From contig FOBR01000017.1 of the NCBI GenBank assembly GCA_900109895.1, forward strand, positions 1 to 64,000: a DNA stretch of 64,000 nt, given 5' to 3'. This DNA comes from a bacterium A37T11. Lineage in GTDB: Bacteria > Bacteroidota > Bacteroidia > Sphingobacteriales > Sphingobacteriaceae. Shown one piece after another: positions 53,690 to 63,336 of the stretch. The notes below the pieces were generated by a model that was given only the letters and a program-made list of their open reading frames with translations, was not told the origin of the DNA and did no database searches. Position 1 is the stretch's first letter. The number at the start of each line of letters is the position of its first letter. The position numbers were made by a program, and so were the translations under genes.

Positions 53690-54571
53690 TTAGGAGTAAA
53701 TAGTTTTTTTAGCGGCAGCCAGTGTATTCTTTAATAGTCCAATAATGGTCATCAAGCCAACCCCACCCGGTACTGGAGTGATCCAGGAACTTTTTGGTGC
53801 TACTTGTTCGAAATCAACATCACCATACAGCTTATAGCCTGATTTAGTCTGCGTGCTGATTTCGCGGTTTATGCCCACATCGATCACAATAGCGCCGGGT
53901 TTAACCATATCGGCCGTAATAAAATTCTTTCGGCCAATAGCCGCCACAATAATATCGGCTCTCAACACTTCGGCCTTTAGGTCATTAGTACGGCTGTGGG
54001 TGAGGGTGACTGTACAATTTCCCGGATTGGCATTCCTTGCCAGTAATACACTCATTGGGCTTCCCACAATGTTGCTTCTGCCTACCACTACCGCATGTTT
54101 GCCGGCAGTCTCAATGCGGTAATGTTCCAGCATGAGCATAATGCCAAAAGGGGTGGCCGGAATAAAGCAAGGTAAGTTGCGCAGCATCCTTCCCAAATTT
54201 ACAGGATGAAAACCGTCTACATCTTTCCGATAGTCAATGGCTTCGGTCACTTTCTCCGGGTCAATGTGTGCCGGCAGGGGCAATTGGACGATCAGCCCAT
54301 CAACTTCCGGATCAGCATTGAGTTCACGTATACGCTCCAATAATTCCGCTTCAGTGACATCATCTTCATAATGCAGGTTGCTGGAGTCAAAACCCACCAA
54401 CGAACAATTGCGCATTTTGCTGGCCACATACGTCTCACTGCCGCCGTCATGCCCAACTAAAATTGCTACCAAATGAGGTTTACGCCCAGTTTTGGCTGTA
54501 AATTCTGCAGCTTCTGCCTTTATATCTTGTTTTATTTTCTCGGAAACCAGTTTCCCGTCGAGTAGTTTCAT
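53690..54571 (-). CDS. folD: bifunctional methylenetetrahydrofolate dehydrogenase / cyclohydrolase
   Basis: A 293-residue enzyme interconverting 5,10-methylene-, methenyl- and 10-formyl-tetrahydrofolate. The N-terminal catalytic domain shows [11 protein letters not shown] with the catalytic lysine and [16 protein letters not shown]; the Rossmann domain shows [19 protein letters not shown], and the ending VTPVGGVG-like loop appears as [17 protein letters not shown]. The length matches the family. It provides formyl donors for purine synthesis and for Fmt. It lies 55 bases after lepA on the same strand, so it may be cotranscribed. Confidence 0.96.
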   Translation of the reverse strand: MKLLDGKLVSEKIKQDIKAEAAEFTAKTGRKPHLVAILVGHDGGSETYVASKMRNCSLVGFDSSNLHYEDDVTEAELLERIRELNADPEVDGLIVQLPLPAHIDPEKVTEAIDYRKDVDGFHPVNLGRMLRNLPCFIPATPFGIMLMLEHYRIETAGKHAVVVGRSNIVGSPMSVLLARNANPGNCTVTLTHSRTNDLKAEVLRADIIVAAIGRKNFITADMVKPGAIVIDVGINREISTQTKSGYKLYGDVDFEQVAPKSSWITPVPGGVGLMTIIGLLKNTLAAAKKTIYS

Positions 54572-54626
54572 TTACAATTTACAAATTAAGACTTTGTTTA
54601 AAATTTGATCTGTTCTGGTCAGGCTG

Positions 54627-56414
54627 CTAGTCCAATTTTAATACCGCCATAAACGCCGATTGCGGGATTTCTACGTTACCAACTTGGCGCATGCGTTTCT
54701 TTCCTTTCTTTTGTTTTTCTAACAATTTACGCTTACGTGAGATGTCGCCTCCGTAACACTTGGCGGTTACGTCCTTCCGTAGGGCACGTACACTTTCGCG
54801 GGCTATGATCTTGGCGCCAATGGATGCTTGAATGATGATTTCAAATTGTTGCCGGGGCAACAATTCCTTTAACTTTTCACATATTTTTTTTCCGAAATCA
54901 TACGAGTTGCTGCGGTGTATGAGTGAAGAAAGTGCGTCTACTGGCTCACCGTTGAGACGAATATCCAGCTTCACCAGATCTGATTGGCGGTACCCGATCT
55001 GATGGTAGTCAAAGGATGCATATCCTTTGGAAATGGTTTTTAATCGGTCATAAAAATCAAACACAATTTCACCCATGGGCATTTCAAATGCCAATTCTAC
55101 CCGGTTTGATGTTAGGTACGATTGGTTGATGATTATGCCCCGCTTTTGGATACACAACGACATGATAGGGCCTACAAAATCAGATTTGGTAATGATATTA
55201 GCCTTGATGTACGGCTCTTCAACAAAATCCAATTTAGAAGGGTCTGGTAGGTCAGATGGGTTATGTACCAATATTTCTTCGCCCTTTGTTAGGAATGCAC
55301 GGTACGATACGTTGGGTACGGTGGTAATGACTGTCATGTCAAACTCGCGTTCCAGGCGCTCTTGGATGATCTCCATGTGTAACATACCTAAAAATCCGCA
55401 ACGGAAGCCAAAACCCAGTGCCGCAGAAGACTCCGGTTCAAATACGAGGGAAGCATCATTTAGCTGCAAGCGGTGCATACTTTCGCGTAGTTCCTCATAA
55501 TCTTCCGTATCAACCGGATAAATCCCCGCAAAGACCATTGGTTTTACTTCTTCAAATCCTTGGATGGCTTCGGATGAAGGACGGTGGGTATGGGTGATGG
55601 TATCGCCCACTTTAACCTCCCTGGCTTCTTTGATGCCTGAAATAATGTAGCCTACATCACCGGTTTTTATCACTTCTTTGGGTACTTGTGTGAGTTTTAG
55701 AGTGCCAATTTCTTCGGCTATATACTCCCTTCCCGTTGCGATAAACTTTACTTTGTCTCCCTTGTGGATCTCACCATTCTGTACCTTAAAATAGGCCATA
55801 ATACCACGAAAGGAGTTAAAAACAGAATCAAATATTAAGGCCTGCAATGGAGCTGCCTGATCTCCTTTTGGGGCCGGAATTCGGTCAACAATAGCGTGTA
55901 GGATTTCATGAACACCCAGGCCAGTTTTTCCAGATGCTGGTATGATATCTTCCCGCTTGCCCCCAATTAGCTCGATGATCTGGTCCTTAACCTCTTCGGG
56001 CATTGCACCAGGCAAGTCCATTTTGTTAAGTATAGGAATGATTTCCAGATCATGTTCCAAGGCCAGGTAAAGGTTTGAGATGGTCTGGGCTTGTATACCC
56101 TGTGAGGCGTCTACTATTAATAGCGCCCCTTCGCATGCAGCTATAGACCGCGATACCTCATAAGAAAAATCTACGTGCCCGGGCGTATCGATCAGATTAA
56201 AGATATAAGGTTGTCCATCCCGTACATAATTCATTTGGATAGCGTGGCTTTTGATGGTGATACCGCGCTCCCGTTCCAGGTCCATATCATCAAGCAACTG
56301 AGCCTGAGCTTCACGCTGAGTAATGGTATGGGTGTATTCTAGTAGCCGGTCTGCCAAGGTGCTTTTTCCATGGTCAATGTGGGCAATGATGCAAAAGTTA
56401 CGAATGTGCTCCAT
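54627..56414 (-). CDS. lepA: elongation factor 4 (LepA)
   Basis: A 595-residue ribosome-associated GTPase. The G domain (1-185) has [14 protein letters not shown] (P-loop), [12 protein letters not shown] (switch I), [12 protein letters not shown] and NKMDLPGA. Domain II, the EF-G-like domains III and V and the LepA-specific C-terminal domain follow ([18 protein letters not shown] at the end). Full family length. EF4 acts on stalled or mis-translocated ribosomes. The -7 box is at 56457-56464 and a terminator-like hairpin lies in the leader. Confidence 0.97.
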   Translation of the reverse strand: MEHIRNFCIIAHIDHGKSTLADRLLEYTHTITQREAQAQLLDDMDLERERGITIKSHAIQMNYVRDGQPYIFNLIDTPGHVDFSYEVSRSIAACEGALLIVDASQGIQAQTISNLYLALEHDLEIIPILNKMDLPGAMPEEVKDQIIELIGGKREDIIPASGKTGLGVHEILHAIVDRIPAPKGDQAAPLQALIFDSVFNSFRGIMAYFKVQNGEIHKGDKVKFIATGREYIAEEIGTLKLTQVPKEVIKTGDVGYIISGIKEAREVKVGDTITHTHRPSSEAIQGFEEVKPMVFAGIYPVDTEDYEELRESMHRLQLNDASLVFEPESSAALGFGFRCGFLGMLHMEIIQERLEREFDMTVITTVPNVSYRAFLTKGEEILVHNPSDLPDPSKLDFVEEPYIKANIITKSDFVGPIMSLCIQKRGIIINQSYLTSNRVELAFEMPMGEIVFDFYDRLKTISKGYASFDYHQIGYRQSDLVKLDIRLNGEPVDALSSLIHRSNSYDFGKKICEKLKELLPRQQFEIIIQASIGAKIIARESVRALRKDVTAKCYGGDISRKRKLLEKQKKGKKRMRQVGNVEIPQSAFMAVLKLD

Positions 56415-56420
56415 GTAAAA

Positions 56421-56464
56421 ATAAAAAAGCGTTTATTAAAAAACGCTGTTAATCGGCAAAGATA
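56421..56464 (-). promoter_or_regulatory. lepA promoter and leader hairpin
   Basis: On the minus strand TATCTTTG (56464-56457) is followed by AGCGTTT-TTTAAT-AAACGCT (56447-56428) and a T-rich run, ending 12 bases before the lepA ATG. It looks like an intrinsic terminator placed between promoter and gene. It may also end transcription coming from the deacetylase gene. Confidence 0.5.
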
Positions 56465-56502
56465 AATTTTTACGCGGACATTTATGACACCTTCACGTAT
56501 AT

Positions 56503-57111
56503 TTAGAGAATGCCAAAGCTATAGCCCTGTTCAAGCCAATGGTCTACTGCCCGAGGCAAAGCATGTAAAATTCTTGGTATGGCTTTTAGGTTGTCGTGAA
56601 AAACGATAATTGATCCGTTTTTTGTATACTTTAGTACATTTTGCAAACATTTTTCTGGCGACAGCTTCAGATCAAAATCGCCACTCAGCACGTCCCACAT
56701 AATGATTTCATATTGGCCAACGAGTTGCCTGGCCTGCGATTTTTTGATGAGGCCATAGGGTGGGCGCAATAATCGTACTTGGAGAAGCTGTTGCGATTTT
56801 TGAATATTGATCAGGTATGTATCGTCATCCGTTTTCCAGCCATTCAGGTGATTGTAGGTGTGATTGCCAATGGAATGCCCTTGTTTTTTTAGTTCTTGAT
56901 AAATCGCGGGATGTTTCCTGACATTTTCCCCCACACAAAAAAAGGTAGCCTTTACATCCCTGCTTTTTAAAATATCCAGTACGGCAGGTGTAACATCCGG
57001 TATCGGCCCGTCGTCAAAGGTTAAATATATCCGTTTTTCATGGCGGTCTTTGTGCCAGGTAAGTTCAGGATACAGCCAGCGCAGAAATGAGGGCGATTTG
57101 ATGGGATACAT
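56503..57111 (-). CDS. polysaccharide deacetylase, NodB domain
   Basis: A 202-residue carbohydrate esterase family 4 protein. The five usual motifs can be traced: TFDDGP (metal-binding and base aspartates), HSIGNHTYNHL (metal-binding histidines), RPPYG, MWDVLSGDFD, and SIIVFHDN with the catalytic histidine. There is no signal peptide, so it is either cytoplasmic, or membrane-associated by its N-terminal hydrophobic part. Substrates in the family are N-acetylglucosamine polymers or related glycans. The gene lies upstream of lepA with 88 bases between them. Confidence 0.88.
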   Translation of the reverse strand: MYPIKSPSFLRWLYPELTWHKDRHEKRIYLTFDDGPIPDVTPAVLDILKSRDVKATFFCVGENVRKHPAIYQELKKQGHSIGNHTYNHLNGWKTDDDTYLINIQKSQQLLQVRLLRPPYGLIKKSQARQLVGQYEIIMWDVLSGDFDLKLSPEKCLQNVLKYTKNGSIIVFHDNLKAIPRILHALPRAVDHWLEQGYSFGIL

Positions 57112-57239
57112 GTTTGCTTATTGTATTTTTGTCGGCACTAAGGTAAGGGGTTAATTGGAAAAAAGGGAAAATTCAAAAAGGAAAAATAAAAATTTAAAAG
57201 GTTAATTTTTAATGTGAATATTAAATTTTGCATGTTTCT

Positions 57240-58646
57240 ATGGACTACATTTATATAATTAAAAGAATTTTCAAAATTGCTGCAGGTTTATTTTTGTTGC
57301 TGATGGGCGTTAATATCCCAAGTGGTGCGCAAGAGGTTATTCCGGTAAAAAAAGCGATCAATTTGGCTTTGTCCCAAAATTTGCAGGTTAAGCAGGCACA
57401 ATTTCAAAAAGCAATTTCTGAACAGGATGTACGACTAGCGAAGGCAAGTTTTTACCCTGCTTTAAATGGGAGTATTGGTGCTGAGAAAAGCTGGGGGTTG
57501 TTGTTTGACCAAAGCTCTGGCAGATTGATCACAAACTCTGTATCCGTTAATTCTGCAAGTGGCGGATTGCAAACTGATATTCAATTATTTGATGGTTTTC
57601 AACGCAACAGGCAGTTAGCTGCGAATAAGTTAAAACTGCAAGCGGATATGAGTTATGTCGATAAGGTGAAAAACGACCTGGTTCTGAATGTACTGACTAC
57701 TTACCTGGACGCTTTGACAAATCAGGACATCCTGACGGCTAGTAAGCAGCAGTTGTCTTTATCGCAGGAACAGCTTAGAACGGTACAGGTGAGTTATGAT
57801 GTGGGACAAAAAACCCTGGCAGATTTGTCGCAGGCAAAATCGCAGGTGGCTACGGACGAATTGAATGTGGTTACTGCCCAAAACGCGTTTGACTTAGCAA
57901 TCCTGACATTAAAGCAATACATGGAAATGACGCCCGAGACCAATATTGAATTGGAAAGGCCAGCTTTGCCTGATTCATTATTTAATACCAATCAATATAC
58001 CGGCTATGAGGTTTTTGTGAAAGCCGTGGAGGATTATCCGGATATCCAGCAAGCAAAATTTAATACACTTTGGGCTAAAAAAAACATTGCAATTAATAAA
58101 AGTGCTTTATATCCATCTTTGTCACTGGCTGGAAGTGTTGGTACAAGATATTCTTCCAGTGTAATTGACAATGTTTACGCGGTTGAAAATGGACAACCAG
58201 TTCTTGTGGATCAACGTAAGGTGTCTTTTAATGACCAGCTGGACCGTAATTTAAGTGAATCTGTAGGGTTATCACTTAAAATACCTATATTTAATAATTT
58301 GCAAACGCGTGTAGCGATTAAAAAAGCGGAGATTAATTATCAGAATGCGATCAATGATGAGCTACTGGCCCGCAACAATCTTAACAAAGTGATAAACCAA
58401 GCTGTACTTGACCTGCGGTCCTCTCAAAAGAAATTTTCTTCAACAGAGGCGGCTTTCAGGTCGGCGGATGATGCCTTTGGTGTGATCCGGGAAAGGTTTA
58501 GTGTAGGTTTGGCCAATGCAGTGGAGCAAGCTACCGCACAGACAAACCGCAATAAAGCTGAATTTGATGCGATACAAGCTAAATATGAGTTGATTTTCCG
58601 CAGTAAAGTAATCGATTTCTATTTGGGTAACCCCATTGATTTATAA
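57240..58646 (+). CDS. TolC-family outer membrane efflux protein
   Basis: About 468 residues from ATG 57240 (MDYIYIIKRIFKIAAGLFLL); a TTG 12 bases earlier is less likely. A signal peptide ends near SGAQ. Two OEP repeats follow (about 35-225 and 250-460), with long alpha-helical hairpins such as YLDALTNQDILTASKQQLSL, QAKSQVATDELNVVTAQNAF and ERFSVGLANAVEQATAQTNR. It should form the outer membrane channel of a tripartite exporter. The adaptor gene follows 19 bases later, but no inner membrane pump gene follows. Confidence 0.9.
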   Translation: MDYIYIIKRIFKIAAGLFLLLMGVNIPSGAQEVIPVKKAINLALSQNLQVKQAQFQKAISEQDVRLAKASFYPALNGSIGAEKSWGLLFDQSSGRLITNSVSVNSASGGLQTDIQLFDGFQRNRQLAANKLKLQADMSYVDKVKNDLVLNVLTTYLDALTNQDILTASKQQLSLSQEQLRTVQVSYDVGQKTLADLSQAKSQVATDELNVVTAQNAFDLAILTLKQYMEMTPETNIELERPALPDSLFNTNQYTGYEVFVKAVEDYPDIQQAKFNTLWAKKNIAINKSALYPSLSLAGSVGTRYSSSVIDNVYAVENGQPVLVDQRKVSFNDQLDRNLSESVGLSLKIPIFNNLQTRVAIKKAEINYQNAINDELLARNNLNKVINQAVLDLRSSQKKFSSTEAAFRSADDAFGVIRERFSVGLANAVEQATAQTNRNKAEFDAIQAKYELIFRSKVIDFYLGNPIDL

Positions 58647-58665
58647 TCTAATTTTTTACAAAAGC

Positions 58666-60006
58666 ATGGCAAAGAAGAAGAGTAAAATACCTTATATTTT
58701 AGTTGGTGCAGCAGCGCTGCTTATATTGGTTATCATTGCTAACAAGCTCGGATGGATTGGCAAAGGCAATGTTATCCAGGTAGCTACCGAGAAGGCTGTT
58801 AAAAGGACAATAAATGAGCTGGTTTCTGCCAGCGGAAAGGTACAACCTGAAAAGGAAGTAAAGCTCAGTTCTGAGGTATCGGGGGAGATTGTTGAACTTG
58901 CCATTAAGGAAGGTGATGTGGTACAGCAGGGTCAGATTCTTTGCCGGATCAAACCGGATATTTTGCAGTCAGGCTATGAACGGGCAGTTGCTTCCTTGAA
59001 TTCACAAAAAGCCAGTTTAGCGGCGAGTGAACAACAGCTTAAGCAACAACAGGCTGCTTTTGCCAATATTGAGGGAAAATATAAACGGAATAAGGAACTG
59101 TTTGATAAAAAAGTAATCTCTGCTTCTGAATTTGAACAGGTACAGGCTGATTATCAAAGTGCGATTGCTAATCTGGAGGCGCAACGACAAAATGTGCTGG
59201 GTACTAAATATGGTATTGACCAATCGCAGGCTTCGGTGAAGGAAGCAAGTGATAATTTAGCACGCACCACTATCTATGCGCCGGTAAGCGGAGTGGTATC
59301 CTTATTATCTGTCGAGCTGGGCGAGCGTGTGGTAGGTACAGCACAGATGGCTGGTACGGAAATCATGCGCATTGCTAATTTAACTTCTATGGAGGTTAAT
59401 GTAGATGTCAATGAAAATGATATTACCAGAGTATCACTGGCAGATGAGGCTACCATTGAAATCGATGCTTTTCAAAACCGTAAATTTAAGGGCGTTGTGA
59501 CTGAGATTGGTAGCTCGGCTATTGAAAGAACGACTGGAAACACCGATCAGGTGACTAATTTTTTGGTAAAAGTGCGCATATTACCTGATTCTTATAAAGA
59601 CTTGCTTAAACCCGGACTTCCCAATCCTTCGCCTTTCAGGCCGGGCCTTTCGGCCACAGTTGATATTCATACGAAGACGGATAGAGGTCTTTCTGTTCCA
59701 ATTCAAGCTGTGACCACACGCGACAACACAGATAGTCTTGCCAAGATTAAGCAAGGAGATAAATCCGGTGCCGATAAAAAGCCAACTACGGATAAGAAGG
59801 ATATGAAAGAATATGTGTTTGTTTATGATGGAGGCAAGGTGAAACAGGTAGAAGTTACTACCGGTATTCAGGATGATTCAAATATTCGTATTCTGAGCGG
59901 TTTAAAAGAAGGGGATGAAGTGGTAACAAGACCTTTTGACGCCGTAAGTAAATTACTGAAGAATGGGTCACTCGTAGAGAAGGTTCCTGCTGATAAACTG
60001 AAATAA
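58666..60006 (+). CDS. MacA/HlyD-type periplasmic adaptor protein
   Basis: About 446 residues from ATG 58666 (MAKKKSKIPYILVG). One N-terminal membrane helix (about 8-30) is followed by a split barrel-sandwich (VKLSSEVSGEIVELAIKEGD and TTIYAPVSGVVSLLSVELGE), an alpha-hairpin in between (about 105-190, QKASLAASEQQLKQQQAAF), and beta-barrel and membrane-proximal domains. A charged linker (about 375-395, KQGDKSGADKKPTTDKKD) interrupts the last domain. It joins the TolC channel to an ABC pump of MacB type. The next gene is gpsA, so the pump is encoded elsewhere. Confidence 0.9.
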   Translation: MAKKKSKIPYILVGAAALLILVIIANKLGWIGKGNVIQVATEKAVKRTINELVSASGKVQPEKEVKLSSEVSGEIVELAIKEGDVVQQGQILCRIKPDILQSGYERAVASLNSQKASLAASEQQLKQQQAAFANIEGKYKRNKELFDKKVISASEFEQVQADYQSAIANLEAQRQNVLGTKYGIDQSQASVKEASDNLARTTIYAPVSGVVSLLSVELGERVVGTAQMAGTEIMRIANLTSMEVNVDVNENDITRVSLADEATIEIDAFQNRKFKGVVTEIGSSAIERTTGNTDQVTNFLVKVRILPDSYKDLLKPGLPNPSPFRPGLSATVDIHTKTDRGLSVPIQAVTTRDNTDSLAKIKQGDKSGADKKPTTDKKDMKEYVFVYDGGKVKQVEVTTGIQDDSNIRILSGLKEGDEVVTRPFDAVSKLLKNGSLVEKVPADKLK

Positions 60007-60038
60007 GGTTGCAATGCCTACAATTCGGCCTTAAATTG

Positions 60039-60046
60039 TATGTTTG
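60039..60046 (+). promoter_or_regulatory. TAnnTTTG -7 box of gpsA
   Basis: TATGTTTG ends seven bases before ATG 60054, another promoter very close to its start codon. Confidence 0.45.
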
Positions 60047-60053
60047 TACCTTT

Positions 60054-61061
60054 ATGGAGGAACAAAAATTAAGGGTGGCGGTTATTGGGGGTGGAAGCTG
60101 GGCAACAGCACTCATCAAAATTCTAACAGACAACCCGGTTAAAAAAGAAATCTATTGGTGGATGCGAAATGCGGATGCTATTTTATCCATTCGCCAGCAT
60201 CATCATAATCCACATTACTTAAGTTCGGTGGAGGTAAAGATTCCTCCTAAACGGGTATCGGATAATATGACGGCCATTATTGCGAAAGCCAATATTATCG
60301 TATTATGTGTACCTGCGGCTTTTTTGAAAGAGGTATTGCGTGGCATTTCACCGGAGATGTTAAAAGGGAAATGTGTGGTGTCTGCGATAAAAGGAATTAT
60401 TCCGGATCAAAACCAGATTATCGGTGAGTTTTTACAAAGCAAATTTAAGGTGCCTTTAACATCTATTGCTGTAATTGGAGGTCCTTGCCATGCTGAAGAG
60501 GTTTCACTTGAAAAATTATCTTATTTGACGATTGCATCTCAGGCTGTTGAAGTTGCTGGATTGGTGGCTGGAATTCTTGAAAATCGCTATGTAAAAGCGA
60601 ACATATCTGATGATATTTATGGAACGGAATACGCTGCTGTACTTAAAAATATTTATGCGGTTGCCAGCGGTATTTGTCATGGCGTGGGTTATGGGGATAA
60701 TTTTCAGGCAGTGCTAATATCTAATGCTATTCAAGAAATGGCCGCTTTTGTCAGTGCAGTGCATCCTATAAAAAGGGATATTAATGAATCGGCTTATTTG
60801 GGGGATTTGCTGGTTACGGCTTATTCACAGTTTAGTCGTAACCGAACCTTTGGAAATATGGTGGGCAAGGGCTATTCAGTTACTTCCGCCCAATTGGAAA
60901 TGAATATGGTAGCTGAGGGATACTATGCCAGCTATGGTATTGAGCAAATACGGAAAAAATATCGTATTCATACTCCTATTTGTGAAGCAGTTTATGCTAT
61001 TCTTTATGAGAAACAGTCGCCGCTGGTTCGTATGGCTTTATTGGCAGGAAAGCTTTCCTGA
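60054..61061 (+). CDS. gpsA: NAD(P)H-dependent glycerol-3-phosphate dehydrogenase
   Basis: A 335-residue enzyme that reduces dihydroxyacetone phosphate to sn-glycerol 3-phosphate for phospholipid synthesis. The start is ATG 60054 (MEEQKLRVAVIGGGSWATAL), giving the standard N-terminal dinucleotide fold; an in-frame start 15 codons earlier overlaps the promoter. IVLCVPAAFL, SAIKGI, IGGPCHAEEV and the catalytic segment YAAVLKNIYAVASGICHGVGYGDN (lysine in VLKN) follow; GDLLVTAYSQFSRNRTFG closes the active site. Full family length. Confidence 0.95.
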   Translation: MEEQKLRVAVIGGGSWATALIKILTDNPVKKEIYWWMRNADAILSIRQHHHNPHYLSSVEVKIPPKRVSDNMTAIIAKANIIVLCVPAAFLKEVLRGISPEMLKGKCVVSAIKGIIPDQNQIIGEFLQSKFKVPLTSIAVIGGPCHAEEVSLEKLSYLTIASQAVEVAGLVAGILENRYVKANISDDIYGTEYAAVLKNIYAVASGICHGVGYGDNFQAVLISNAIQEMAAFVSAVHPIKRDINESAYLGDLLVTAYSQFSRNRTFGNMVGKGYSVTSAQLEMNMVAEGYYASYGIEQIRKKYRIHTPICEAVYAILYEKQSPLVRMALLAGKLS

Positions 61062-61078
61062 TAGTTTAATGGACAAGC

Positions 61079-63229
61079 TTAGGATAAAATTTTTCTTTTT
61101 AGGGCATTTAAAATGGCAGATATAAATTCTGCCTCCTTGAAGGGCTTTACAATGAGGCCGTCAAAGTGATAGGGGAGGTCCTGATTCAGCCGATCAATCA
61201 TGGAAGTATCTGCTGAAATAGCCAGTACGGGCAATTCCTGGTAGTTAGGATTGGTACGGATTGCTGCTAATAAATCGATGCCGCTCATTCCTGGCATAGA
61301 AAGATCTGTAAGTACTAGGTTAAATTTGTCAACGGCTAGTTTATCGAGAGCTTCATATCCATCAGCTGCGGTTTCGACGCTGCGTACTTTGCCTGACATA
61401 AAGTGTTTTAAATATAAAATGTTGATAGGGTTGTCATCCACTACTAGACAATCTAAATTTTTTGGTAAGTCCTTGGGCTCTGGGTTAATGGATGCGGCGT
61501 ATGTTTCTTTGATACTGGAAACGGGAATACTGACATAAAAAGTACTTCCTTTGGCAAGTTCGCTTTTAAAAGTAATGGTTCCTGAAAGCTGTTTTACCAA
61601 TAATTTAACTAAGTACAAGCCAAGCCCGGTACCGCTGACAGCTGTTTGAGCATCGGCACTAAAATATTTGCGAAATATGTTTTTTTGCGTATCCTGATCC
61701 ATGCCTGAACCCTCGTCTTCGACGGCTATCTTTAAGTGGTGGCCACTTTTTGTGTGTTCAAGGCTAGCATGCAAAATAACTGTTCCTTTTTTGGTGAATT
61801 TAATGGCATTTGATAATAAATTTGTAACAATTTGGCGTATTCTAAGCTCATTACTTTCTATAAGCAGGTCAGAAGATAGTGAACTATTTAGATGGAGATT
61901 AATTTCTTTAAGTATGGCAAGATGCTGGAAGGTGTCCAGCGAATCCTGTAGAACACTTATGGGAGAAAATAGGGCCACGGCGATTTTGTCTTGTCCGGCT
62001 TCTAATTTTCCCAGGCTTAATATGTCATTAACCATGTTGGTGACCACCTTAATGCTATAATATGCTGACTGGATAAGGTTTTTGTCTAATTTTTTTTCGT
62101 CTTCACCAAATCTTAGCATTTCAATAACTCCGAATACGGAGTTGAGAGGTGTACGGATTTCGTGGCTGATATTTGCTAGTATAGCCGTTTTTTCCTGCGC
62201 AATGGCACGAACATATTCCTTTTCCTTTTTTAGCCTTTGTTCTGTTCTTTTGGTGTATTCTTGATAGTAGTTCAAGGCTAATACCATCAGAAACATGAGT
62301 GATAATGCAGCAACTAGCTGCTTGCTGAAAATGTCAGTGTTTTTTTTGTAATTAGCAAAGTCTTTTTTCTCAATGGTTCGCTGCCTGGTTAGCTCTGCGT
62401 CACGTAAGCTTTCTAATCCGGCCTTGTAACTATTTAGCAAGGCATAATTGATAGTAATTAATTGCCTTTCTTTTTTACGGACACGCAACAATTGGTCTTT
62501 GACTTTATTAATTTGCTGTTGATTTGTTTGATTGGCATTTGCAATTACTTTGTCTACGTTTTTATTTAATACCTGGACTTGTTCTTTGGTTAGCTGTTGT
62601 TTTTCATGATACGTATAAAACATTGTGTCAGAGGCTGGTTCAAATAATCGTTTAAAGAGTGATCGTTTCTTCTTTACAACGGTATCTACTTTTGTAATGG
62701 TTTTTTCAGCAACAACATCATGGAGTACTTTCTTGGGAATGATATTTCGCGGAACTATAATGGGAGGGGGGGTGAAGTGGGGGATGGTGTCTTGTGAATA
62801 CAGGATCAATTCATCCATGTTTTTTTTAAGGTTGGCGTACTCAATTGATAATTTATCTTTTTCCTGTAGTTTTGAGAAGCTCGTTTTGAAATGTCCGTTG
62901 CCTGATTGAGGAATGGATAAAGAGTCGGCAATTTTTTTAACAATTCGGATTTGCCGGGCATATTCCTGATAGGCTTTGTTATCAAATGTCAGTGTATATA
63001 GCCGAAAAGCAGTTTCGGCTTTGTTAAATTCAAGAAACAGCGTGTTAGCCATGAAACTATTGATTGGACTAAGCCGTTGATAGGTATTGTTAAGTCGTTT
63101 TTCAATATGTAGGAATTGTACATATTGGTAAATAATAACACCACCTATAAATATGAACAAGACTGTGAAGGCGATAAGGATGCCTCTTCGTAAAGTTGCA
63201 ATATTTGCAAATTTGCTTTGCATGACCAA
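61079..63229 (-). CDS. hybrid sensor histidine kinase with C-terminal receiver
   Basis: A 716-residue membrane kinase. Helices at about 15-37 and 304-322 flank an extracytoplasmic sensor of about 265 residues that is mostly helical, with a proline-rich stretch (HFTPPPIIVPRNIIP) and a basic patch near 187-195. HisKA has H356 in ANISHEIRTPLNSV, the ATPase domain shows NLLSNAIKF and GTGLGLYLVK (about 460-570), and the receiver has D642 in LVLTDLSMPGMSG. No DNA-binding domain, so it probably passes phosphate to a separate protein or is read out by an unknown partner. The sensor ligand is unknown. A second ATG at the third codon is an equally good start. Confidence 0.92.
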   Translation of the reverse strand: MVMQSKFANIATLRRGILIAFTVLFIFIGGVIIYQYVQFLHIEKRLNNTYQRLSPINSFMANTLFLEFNKAETAFRLYTLTFDNKAYQEYARQIRIVKKIADSLSIPQSGNGHFKTSFSKLQEKDKLSIEYANLKKNMDELILYSQDTIPHFTPPPIIVPRNIIPKKVLHDVVAEKTITKVDTVVKKKRSLFKRLFEPASDTMFYTYHEKQQLTKEQVQVLNKNVDKVIANANQTNQQQINKVKDQLLRVRKKERQLITINYALLNSYKAGLESLRDAELTRQRTIEKKDFANYKKNTDIFSKQLVAALSLMFLMVLALNYYQEYTKRTEQRLKKEKEYVRAIAQEKTAILANISHEIRTPLNSVFGVIEMLRFGEDEKKLDKNLIQSAYYSIKVVTNMVNDILSLGKLEAGQDKIAVALFSPISVLQDSLDTFQHLAILKEINLHLNSSLSSDLLIESNELRIRQIVTNLLSNAIKFTKKGTVILHASLEHTKSGHHLKIAVEDEGSGMDQDTQKNIFRKYFSADAQTAVSGTGLGLYLVKLLVKQLSGTITFKSELAKGSTFYVSIPVSSIKETYAASINPEPKDLPKNLDCLVVDDNPINILYLKHFMSGKVRSVETAADGYEALDKLAVDKFNLVLTDLSMPGMSGIDLLAAIRTNPNYQELPVLAISADTSMIDRLNQDLPYHFDGLIVKPFKEAEFISAILNALKRKILS

Positions 63230-63336
63230 GCTTGTTTTAAATTGACTATTTATTAACTTGTCAAATATTATCTACAAACCAGCAGCCTTTTATCTGCTAT
63301 ATGTTTGTCCCAAATAAATATTGTCAGGTTGTTCTT

